Both the position numbers and the translations under genes were made by a program. From positions 62,001 to 126,000 of the forward strand of contig JAJZDZ010000001.1 in assembly GCA_021851325.1 (NCBI GenBank): 64,000 bases of DNA. Direction: 5' to 3'. Below, one piece after another: positions 8,507 through 16,049 of the stretch. Within the stretch, counting starts at the first letter, position 1; each line of letters begins with the position of its first letter. The notes beneath the pieces are model-generated. The model searched no databases, had not been told where the DNA came from, and saw only the letters and a program-made list of their open reading frames with translations. The DNA comes from Pseudomonadota bacterium. GTDB taxonomy: Bacteria > Pseudomonadota > Alphaproteobacteria > Micropepsales > Micropepsaceae.

Positions 8507-9913
8507 ATGGCAAAGCGGCTCATTGAGCGGGTTTGGACCTGGCTGCACACCACCTTTCCCGAGCGCCAGCTTTATCTGCGCAGCAATGACGGGGTGCAGT
8601 TTTTCAGCCTCTCACCGACTCTCCAGGTCACCGCCGCCGGGCTCTTCGTCATCTTCCTGGGGTGGGTGGCGTTTGCCTCGGTCAACGTGATTTTCAAGGA
8701 CCGTATCATTGAGGCAAAGGATCACCGCTACGCCGAAATGCGCTCGGAGTACGAGAGCCAGCTGGCCGGCATGCAGCTCTCCTACGACCAGGTTAACGAC
8801 GCCCTGGTGACGGCCGAGGACAGATTCCGCTCGACAGCAGGAAAGCTCGAAGCCAAGCAGCGGGCCATCCTGCGGCTGTTACATGACAAGCAGCAGGTCA
8901 GCCAGGGACTGGCCAGGTTGGGGACGCTGCACGCGCTGCCCGAGGGGACAAGCAGAAGCTTCGACAATCCCTTTTCCTCGGCGCGACCTCCAGTTCCACG
9001 GCCAGCACCGAGCCCGATCGCGGAGGGATCCGTATTGGATGCGCTTCCCAGCGCTCCACCTTCCGCCCCCCGTGTTGCCAAGCCGGTGGACGGCAGCATG
9101 ATGGGGGGACTGATCGCGCTTTTGAAACACGGCCTGGCGGCACTCCTGGCCTCCTCGACACGCCCCTCAAACCCAGCTCGCAATCTCCCGGCTTTCCGGG
9201 TGCTGGCGGCGCAGACCGCCCGGGTAGCCCATCTCGATACGCACGAAACCGCTCTTCTGATTAAGGCTGACCAGCAGATCAAGGGACGAATCGCACAGGC
9301 GGACCGACTGCTGCGGGCGGTAGGACTTCACCCTGCGACGGTGATGGCGCAGAACGTGTCTGCGGGCATTGGCGGTCCGGAGTTCCCACTTTCCGCGGCA
9401 CATATGGCCGGAATATCCGACCCCCGCTTTACCACGACCTATGTCGATGCGGCCGCACGCATGAGCGAGCTCGAGGATCTCTATGCCGTGGTCCGTCACG
9501 TCCCGTTGACCACTCCCGTTCATGGACCGGACTTTGATCTGAGTAGCGGTTTCGGTCCCCGGATTGACCCCTTCACGCACCGCTTGGCGTTTCATCCCGG
9601 ACTCGATTTTGCCGGACCCTGGGGTGCTCCGATACATGCCACCGCTCCGGGCAGGGTCATCTGGGCCGGCCCTTTTGGCGGTTACGGAAACATGGTCGAG
9701 ATCAACAACGGCTTCGGGATACGAACCCGCTACGGCCACATGTCGCGGATACTCGTACATGTCGGCGAGCATGTGACGCGTGGAATGGTGATCGGTCGCA
9801 TCGGTTCCACCGGGCGCAGCACCGGACCTCACGTTCATTATGAGATCTGGGTCGGAAACGAGGTCATCAATCCGGGCCGTTTTCTCGCCGCCGGACAGCG
9901 CATCCTAGGCTGA
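8507..9913 (+). CDS. M23-family murein endopeptidase with N-terminal anchor and coiled coil
   Basis: Protein of 468 residues. A cytoplasmic start is followed by a membrane helix (about residues 40-62) and a charged helical region (66-135) likely to be a coiled coil. A Pro/Ala/Ser-rich linker follows, then a LytM/M23 domain at the C-terminus. Zn-binding motifs are intact: HPGLDFAG gives the His and Asp, RYGHMS is present, and HVHYE supplies the last His. It should cleave peptidoglycan cross-bridges, or act as a divisome regulator as some LytM proteins do. The 141-nt gap upstream contains a short AGGCAAG direct/inverted repeat (about 8421-8452) of unknown role. Confidence 0.92.
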   Translation: MAKRLIERVWTWLHTTFPERQLYLRSNDGVQFFSLSPTLQVTAAGLFVIFLGWVAFASVNVIFKDRIIEAKDHRYAEMRSEYESQLAGMQLSYDQVNDALVTAEDRFRSTAGKLEAKQRAILRLLHDKQQVSQGLARLGTLHALPEGTSRSFDNPFSSARPPVPRPAPSPIAEGSVLDALPSAPPSAPRVAKPVDGSMMGGLIALLKHGLAALLASSTRPSNPARNLPAFRVLAAQTARVAHLDTHETALLIKADQQIKGRIAQADRLLRAVGLHPATVMAQNVSAGIGGPEFPLSAAHMAGISDPRFTTTYVDAAARMSELEDLYAVVRHVPLTTPVHGPDFDLSSGFGPRIDPFTHRLAFHPGLDFAGPWGAPIHATAPGRVIWAGPFGGYGNMVEINNGFGIRTRYGHMSRILVHVGEHVTRGMVIGRIGSTGRSTGPHVHYEIWVGNEVINPGRFLAAGQRILG

Positions 9914-9926
9914 AGTCGCGCACGCC

Positions 9927-11058
9927 TTACTCGATATCGCTCACAGCCTCAGGCTTGTTGCCGCCAATTGCCTGGGCCAGTGCCGCCGCCATGAAACTGT
10001 CGATGTCGCCGTCTAGAACCCGGTCGGGCTCGCGAATTTCGACGCCAGTGCGCAGATCCTTCACCAGCTGATAAGGCTGCAGCACATAGGAGCGGATCTG
10101 GTGACCCCAGCCTATATCTGTCTTCTCGCCAATGCGCGCATCGGCTTCAGCCTGCCGCTTCTCGAGCTCTAGCTCATAAAGCTTGGAGCGCAGCATCTCC
10201 CAGCAGATCGCCCGATTCTGGTGCTGCGACTTTTCCGTCTGGCACTGAACCGCAATCCCGGTTGGCAGATGGGTGATGCGGACCGCACTTTCGGTCTTGT
10301 TGACGTGCTGGCCACCCGCCCCGGAGGCCCGGTAAGTGTCAATGCGGACATCTTTTTCGGGAATGTCGATATTGATCGTCTCGTCGACGACAGGATAGAC
10401 CGTAACTGAGGTAAAGCTCGTATGCCGGCGCGCATTGGCATCGAACGGCGAAATCCGTACCAGGCGATGCACACCAGCCTCGGTTTTCAGCCAGCCATAG
10501 GCATTGCGACCCCTGACGAGAATGGTTGCCGACTTCAGTCCGGCCCCCTCACCTGCGCTTTCCTCCAGGTACTCAACCTTGTAGCCACGCCGCTCGGCCC
10601 AGCGTGTATACATGCGCAGCAGCATCTGCGCCCAATCCTGACTTTCAGTACCGCCGGCTCCGGCGTGGATTTCCAGGTAGCTGTCATTGCCATCGGCCTC
10701 GCCGGACAGCATGGATTCCAGGCGCAGGGTTTCGGCACGCTGGTGCAGCCGGCTCAAACCGAGCTCGGCATCAGCCACCATGGCTTCGTCACCCTCGGCC
10801 TCTGCCAGCTCGATCAGCCCTTCGCCGTCGGCCAGATCGCGCTCAATGGCTTTGACCCCGGTAATGGCTTCATCCAGATGCTGGCGTTCACGCATAAGCT
10901 TCTGCGCTGACACCGGATCATTCCAGATGCTGGCGTCCTCGGCCTTCGCGTTCAGTTCATCAAGTCGTCGCAGGGCCGCATCCCAGTCAAAGATGCCTCC
11001 TCAGCAGGGCCAGTGCCTGCTTGATCTCATCGATGGTCCGCTCGGTTTCGGCGCGCAT
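9927..11058 (-). CDS. prfB: Peptide chain release factor 2 with programmed +1 frameshift
   Basis: RF2 ends translation at UGA and UAA. The gene starts with ATG at 11058 and reads 23 codons (MRAETERT...LLRRHL) to CTT at 10992-10990, then an in-frame TGA at 10989-10987. Shifting +1 reads GAC TGG GAT and continues to 9927, giving 376 residues, a normal RF2 length. The class-I signature GAGGQHVNK and the RF2 anticodon-like SPF (in [10 protein letters not shown]) are both present. A product begun only at the internal ATG at 10913 would lack the N-terminal helices. The gene is the last of the amidase-PBP1A-TonB-prfB series. The start lacks a strong ribosome site. Confidence 0.95.
10986..11001 (-). 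promoter_or_regulatory. prfB programmed +1 frameshift site
   Basis: Read on the minus strand the site is AGGAGG-CAT-CTT-TGA-C. It has all three classic elements: a Shine-Dalgarno-like AGGAGG, a 3-nt spacer, and the slippery CTT followed by a UGA with a C after it. The E. coli site is AGGGGG-TAT-CTT-TGA-C, so the two differ only by G-to-A in the SD-like element and T-to-C in the spacer. Low RF2 would let the ribosome slip and make more RF2. Confidence 0.95.
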
Positions 11059-11128
11059 GCTTTTTCTGTCGGCTCCGGCTTTGGTTCCAGGAGCGGCAGG
11101 TTGTAGAGCAGCCAGAGGCGCCCTGCAA

Positions 11129-11533
11129 TCAGTGCGCTGGCTGCGAAGCCTTGTGGGGCGGCAGATGATAATTGATCTTGAGATAGACCCAACCCCAGGT
11201 CGGATCACCGGCGGCATTGTGAGCCGGAACATAGTGCCAGTTCATCGCGGACTGCAGGGCTGCCGTATCCAGTTCCGGATGCCCTGAAGATTTGATGATC
11301 CGGTAGGTGGTCTGGGCCTGACCATCCGAATCAATCAGCAGCGCCAGTTCAACGACACCGGCTTCACCGGCAATCTGCGCGGACTTCGGATAGATCACCT
11401 GCGCCGGAAATTGGGCATTGACGTGTGCCGGTGTACCGCCACCACCGGCCTTGGCCTGCACCACCAGCGCCGGAGTAAATGTCAGCAACGCTCCAACCAC
11501 GGCAATTTTGCTCATCCCTCGCATCTGGCGCAT
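11129..11533 (-). CDS. Small exported TonB C-terminal-domain protein
   Basis: About 134 residues. A hydrophobic N-terminus (IAVVGALLTFTPALVVQAKA) looks like a signal peptide or short anchor. It is followed by a TonB_C fold with PAQVIYPKSAQIAGEAG, a VVELALLIDSDGQ strand and a final WVYLKINYHL. There is no Pro-rich spacer and no exbB/exbD nearby, so a classic TonB energy-transducing role is doubtful. Three in-frame ATGs (11533, 11524, 11515) follow an AGGAGG site; 11524 has the more usual spacing, and I give the longest form. It lies between the PBP1A gene and prfB on the same strand, suggesting an envelope role. Confidence 0.75.
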   Translation of the reverse strand: MRQMRGMSKIAVVGALLTFTPALVVQAKAGGGGTPAHVNAQFPAQVIYPKSAQIAGEAGVVELALLIDSDGQAQTTYRIIKSSGHPELDTAALQSAMNWHYVPAHNAAGDPTWGWVYLKINYHLPPHKASQPAH

Positions 11534-11627
11534 GTCCTCCTGCCTGACCGTGAGATGATAGCCTCCACCTGGGCCCAGGCAAATGGGCCGGGTGCCCGAC
11601 AGCGACCTTAATCCGCTCGCCACCGCC

Positions 11628-14024
11628 TCAATAAAGGCCGCCGGTTCCCTTCCCGACCTTGGCCACCGGTTTCTTCGCCTTGCCCACTACCGCTGCCAGA
11701 TTGGGTTCGGTACCGGCCTTGAACGCCTCCAGGATGCTTCCGGGCGTACCCGGAGGAACCGGCTTGCCCGTGTCATGGTCCACCGTTTCAAAATCGATGC
11801 CCGGAGGAACCCGGAAGGGTGTTGGTGGAACGCCCTTGAGAGCATCCGCCATGAAGTCGCGGAAGATCGGCGCGGCAACCGTCGCGCCTTGCTCATTATA
11901 TCCGAGGCTGCGCGGATTATCGAAACCGACATAGACCCCGCAGGTCAGATCAGGGGAAAAGCCGACAAACCACGCGTCCTTCGCCTGGTTGGAGGTTCCG
12001 GTCTTGCCTGCCAACGGCCATTTGAGGACGCTGATGGCAATCCCAGTGCCACGTTGGACCACCCCCTGAAGCATATAGACGATCTGATAGGCGGTCTGCG
12101 GATCGATCAGCTGCTTGCGAGTGTCTGGCAGCAACGGCTCTGATTGCCCATGCCACGGCGCGTTGCACCCCGGACAGGGGCGGTTATCGTGACGATAGAT
12201 CGTCATCCCGTACCGGTTCTGAATACGATCGATCAGTGTTGCGGTAACCTTCTTGCCACCATTGACGAATTCCGAATAGCCCGTGACCATGCGCATCAGC
12301 GTCGTATCCTGTGCGCCCAACGCATTGGACAGATAGTCCGGCATGTGGTCATAGACTCCGAAACGCTCGGCGGTGGCGATGATCTTCTTCATGCCGACAT
12401 CATGGGCAAGACGGATTGTCAGCAGGTTGCGGGACAGCTCCAGCCCGCGCCGCAATGTCGTCATTCCAAGAAACGTTGGCTCGTAATTCTTGGGCGTCCA
12501 CATTGGCAGACCTGGACCTTGAGGAAAGGAAACGGGTCCGTCGAGCACTTCACTTGCCGGTGTATATCCGTTTTCAAGCGCGGTGGCATACACGAACGGC
12601 TTGAATGATGAACCTGGCTGACGTTCGGCCTGCATTGCGCGATCAAACTGACTGGAGGCGTATGAAAAGCCGCCCGACATGGCCAGAACCCGACCGGTAT
12701 GCGGATCCATCACCACAATGGCACCGTTGACCTCCGGAACCTGCCGTAAGCCATAGATCGCGTGCCGTACATTATCAGCTTCGACATAGACCACGTCACC
12801 GACCTTGACCACCTGCTGGGGCTGGGTTGGCACTGGACCTACCGCACCGTTTTTGTATTCCTTGCGGGCCCATGTGAGCTTGGCGAACGGGATGGTACCG
12901 GTGGTGCCGTTATCGAGGCCGATACGCACGGACCGGTGCGGGCCATAACCGAGCACAGCCGCAACCTGCCAGGTTTCAATTCCGGAGTGGTTGCCAAGCG
13001 CCTCAAGCGCAGCCGCCCAGTTTGCCTGCACGTCGACATGACCGATGGCACCACGCCAGCCATGGCGGCGGTCATAACTTACCAAACCGGTTCTGAGGGC
13101 GTTGACGGCATAATTCTGCAGACGCGTATCCAGCGTCGAACGAACCTGCAGGCCGGCATTATAGAGCTTGCGCCCGCCATATTTGGCGTAGAGCCAGCGT
13201 CTTACTTCCTCGACGAAGTACTGGGCATCTTCGGTTTGGGCGCCTAGTGCGCGGGTCTGGGTGATCAGCGGCTGCGCGATCGCCTGGCGGGCCTGCGCCG
13301 CAGTGATGTAGCCATTGGCCTCCATCTGGCCAATCACCCAGTTGCGTCGTGCGAGAGCCGCTGCGTGGTGAAAGCGCGGATCATAATGCGTGGGAGAACG
13401 CGGCAGTGAAGCCAGAAAGGCACAGTCAGCAATCGACAGCTGATCCAGCGACTTGCCAAAATAGTTGAGCGCGGCCGCAGCGACGCCATAGGAATTTTCG
13501 CCGAGGAAAATCTCGTTGAGATAAAGCTCGAGGATCTTGTCCTTCGAGTAGGTGGCGTCAATGCGAATGGCGAGGATGGCTTCGCGGATTTTGCGGCTGA
13601 GCCGCAGCTGATCATTGAGCAGAAAATTGCGGGCCACCTGCTGGGTGATGGTCGAGGCGCCCTGTGGGCGGCGACCTTCCAGAACCAGGCCTATATCCTT
13701 GACGCCCGCGCGCAGGATGCGGCCAAGATCAATGCCTGGTTGCGTGTAGAAATTCTTGTCTTCCGCAGAAATGAAGGCGTCTATGACCCGGCGCGGTACA
13801 AAGGCGATGGGGACAAAGATCCGCCGCTGGCGCGCATATTCGCCGATGACAGTGCCATTTGATGCATAGACCCGCGTGGTAACGGGGGGATTGTAGTTCT
13901 TCAGCGACTGGATGCTGGGCAGATCCCGTGTCACCAGATAGACATAGATGCCAAGCACGATAAAGCCGGCGACCAAAAGCGTGCCCGCCACCATGCCAAG
14001 TGTCGCCCAGATCTTACGCGCCAT
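11628..14024 (-). CDS. mrcA: Bifunctional penicillin-binding protein 1A
   Basis: Inner-membrane peptidoglycan synthase of 798 residues. An N-terminal membrane helix (about residues 8-30) is followed by a GT51 glycosyltransferase domain with catalytic Glu88 in the SAEDKNFY motif and the QGASTITQQVARN segment. The C-terminal transpeptidase has the serine motif S472-S-F-K475 (in QPGSSFKPF), SRN, and GKTGTSNQ. The PBP1A-specific inserted domain lies between the two. It follows the amidase gene with a 59-nt gap on the same strand, so both are probably co-transcribed. It makes and cross-links glycan strands in the periplasm. Confidence 0.96.
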   Translation of the reverse strand: MARKIWATLGMVAGTLLVAGFIVLGIYVYLVTRDLPSIQSLKNYNPPVTTRVYASNGTVIGEYARQRRIFVPIAFVPRRVIDAFISAEDKNFYTQPGIDLGRILRAGVKDIGLVLEGRRPQGASTITQQVARNFLLNDQLRLSRKIREAILAIRIDATYSKDKILELYLNEIFLGENSYGVAAAALNYFGKSLDQLSIADCAFLASLPRSPTHYDPRFHHAAALARRNWVIGQMEANGYITAAQARQAIAQPLITQTRALGAQTEDAQYFVEEVRRWLYAKYGGRKLYNAGLQVRSTLDTRLQNYAVNALRTGLVSYDRRHGWRGAIGHVDVQANWAAALEALGNHSGIETWQVAAVLGYGPHRSVRIGLDNGTTGTIPFAKLTWARKEYKNGAVGPVPTQPQQVVKVGDVVYVEADNVRHAIYGLRQVPEVNGAIVVMDPHTGRVLAMSGGFSYASSQFDRAMQAERQPGSSFKPFVYATALENGYTPASEVLDGPVSFPQGPGLPMWTPKNYEPTFLGMTTLRRGLELSRNLLTIRLAHDVGMKKIIATAERFGVYDHMPDYLSNALGAQDTTLMRMVTGYSEFVNGGKKVTATLIDRIQNRYGMTIYRHDNRPCPGCNAPWHGQSEPLLPDTRKQLIDPQTAYQIVYMLQGVVQRGTGIAISVLKWPLAGKTGTSNQAKDAWFVGFSPDLTCGVYVGFDNPRSLGYNEQGATVAAPIFRDFMADALKGVPPTPFRVPPGIDFETVDHDTGKPVPPGTPGSILEAFKAGTEPNLAAVVGKAKKPVAKVGKGTGGLY

Positions 14025-14083
14025 GCCTAACCCTTACTGTCGCTACCTTCTGCGGGTACCTGGTTGCGTCGCCAAGGCCCTGC

Positions 14084-15595
14084 CTACTCCACCGGTCGCT
14101 TGAGCCGCAACCGACCTCGCGTCGCGATCGGTGTATTGCCCGGAGGTCGGGCGAAATGGCGATCGACAGCGTCGGCAATAGCCTTTGCCACGCGATTACG
14201 CCAGACCGAAGTGGCCATTTGGTGGCAATCATAGGGATTGGACAGATATCCCATTTCGATCAGGACCGAGGGAACAACCGGAGAGCGCAAAACCACAAAA
14301 TTGGCGGATCGCACCGGGTCCGGATGCAAGATATCGGTGACCTTTGCCAATTGATGGAGGGCCGTATGCGCAAAACTAATCGATTGATTCATTGTATTTC
14401 TTTGCGCCAGGTCGATCAGGATAGAGGCAACCGACGAATCGTCCTTTGGCAGGTCGATCCCGGCGACGATGTCCGAGCGGTTTTCCTTGCGGGCCAGGGC
14501 CGCCGCCTCCTTGTTCGAGCCCTTTTCGGACAGGGTGTAGATCGAGGCACCGTCGATTCTGGGATCCGGATTGGAATTGGCGTGTAACGAGATCATCAGA
14601 TCGGCATGGTGGCGCATGGCGAAGGGCGCGCGTTGGTAGAGCGGCACAAAGACATCCGTGGTGCGGGTCATGAACACCTTGTAACCGCGGGCGCGGAGTA
14701 TCTTGGCCAGCTTGAGGCCCACCGCAAGAACTACATTCTTTTCTTCAAGGCCGGTCACCCCGATGGTGCCCGAATCGATCCCGCCATGACCGGGGTCGAT
14801 GACAATGACCTTGCGCCGTCGCGCCGCTCTTGGTTGCGGGGTTATGACCGGCGGCGGGGCCATGGAAGCGAGCATGGCCGCAGCTTCCTCTCGAGCGCGC
14901 AGATCGGCGGGCCAGCCGGCAGTTTTGTCGAACTCCTTCTGCGAGGTCGGATACATGTCGAGAACGAGCCGGTAGCCATAGCCATCCTGCGGGGGCAGGA
15001 CGAGTGGTTCCGCCAGCCGAATGGGCTTACGCAGATCCAGCACAAAACGAGCATTTCCCGGCCGGAAGAGCCCGTATCGCCAGGTCCGAATGGCGCCAAG
15101 CCCGTGGCGGGGCGGTCCATTCAGCTTCCACAGCACCTGCGGCATGTCGATGATCAGGCGGTCCGGATTGGCGAGCGTGAAGATATGCACCTTGATCGGA
15201 TCGGACAGTTCAACGACGAAACGGGTGCTTTTTCCGTGCAGCCCGGCCCGCGCCGCGAGGACAACCGGCTCATCGGCGGTGGACGGCACAGGGGATGCCG
15301 CCTGAAGCGGTGCAGGTGACGGTACGAGGTCTGGGGCCGGCTGCCCGCGCAGCGATGGCCTGGGGCTCGGCATCACCACCCCAAACAGCGTCCCGGTGGC
15401 GGTCTCCAGCTTTGGCGAGGGCCGAGGGGTCGGGATTATGAACCCATCCAGCTGCGCCCCGGCACCACGCTGTTGCATCGGCTCTGGCCTTGGGGTCGGT
15501 ACCATGAACGCATGGGCAGCGGCCGGCCCGCCAAGGCCGAACGCAACCATCAAAGCCAGCCGCCCTCCCCAAGTCCGAATCGCTGCCTTACCCAT
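14084..15595 (-). CDS. amiC: Exported N-acetylmuramoyl-L-alanine amidase (AMIN + Amidase_3)
   Basis: Zinc amidase that splits septal peptidoglycan between MurNAc and L-Ala. With the ATG at 15595 the protein has 503 residues and a signal peptide (residues 1-29, ending AAAHA). A Pro-rich stretch with three PTPRP/PSPRP repeats (30-39, 52-61, 73-82) follows, then an AMIN domain (about 110-220) and Amidase_3 from about 265. Zn-binding His270 (IDPGHGG), Glu in LEEKN and His in SLHANS are present, with the catalytic Glu in VLIEMGYLSN. Open frame continues to a TTG at 15763, but that start would bury the signal peptide. Divergent from rne. Confidence 0.92.
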   Translation of the reverse strand: MGKAAIRTWGGRLALMVAFGLGGPAAAHAFMVPTPRPEPMQQRGAGAQLDGFIIPTPRPSPKLETATGTLFGVVMPSPRPSLRGQPAPDLVPSPAPLQAASPVPSTADEPVVLAARAGLHGKSTRFVVELSDPIKVHIFTLANPDRLIIDMPQVLWKLNGPPRHGLGAIRTWRYGLFRPGNARFVLDLRKPIRLAEPLVLPPQDGYGYRLVLDMYPTSQKEFDKTAGWPADLRAREEAAAMLASMAPPPVITPQPRAARRRKVIVIDPGHGGIDSGTIGVTGLEEKNVVLAVGLKLAKILRARGYKVFMTRTTDVFVPLYQRAPFAMRHHADLMISLHANSNPDPRIDGASIYTLSEKGSNKEAAALARKENRSDIVAGIDLPKDDSSVASILIDLAQRNTMNQSISFAHTALHQLAKVTDILHPDPVRSANFVVLRSPVVPSVLIEMGYLSNPYDCHQMATSVWRNRVAKAIADAVDRHFARPPGNTPIATRGRLRLKRPVE

Positions 15596-16049
15596 GAAGG
15601 TAAACTGCCCCCCAAAGCATTTACGTTTCGTTAGCATATGCAGGAATTTGAATGAATCCGTCCGAGCCACTTGTCGCCGGGCAATGGAATACCTAAAAGA
15701 TACCGGTACTGCTTTGTCGCAGCGGGAACGGCATCGGGCTATCTGGTTAATTGAGCCCCCCAATCCTGCGGCACCTGACCGGCCGATGGCTGGGCTGGCT
15801 GAGAAGCCGGCTTGAGATCACGGTGGTGCTGGGACGGCAGGATGACCCGGCGGGCGATTGGCGTCTGCCGAAAATGTGAATTTGCAATGACCCACGACGC
15901 TTGGACCCTTACGACGCAGACCGAGGCACAGCCCCGGCGCGCGGGCTCCTCGCGCACCCCAACCACACGCCCTGTCCGCCTCATCGCTCCATCCGCCGCG
16001 TTCTTGCGCGTGCGGAGGATGCCCGCGCGCGGAGGGCCCGGAGAATTAA
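15596..16049. other. Divergent amidase / rne intergenic region, long rne leader
   Basis: About 454 nt without a supported gene. The half next to rne is GC-rich with several short self-complementary runs and ends in GGAGAATTAA just before the rne ATG, an ideal ribosome site. Long structured leaders allowing RNase E to control its own mRNA are known in enterobacteria; whether this leader does so is inference. No clear -35/-10 pair was found for either gene. Confidence 0.4.
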
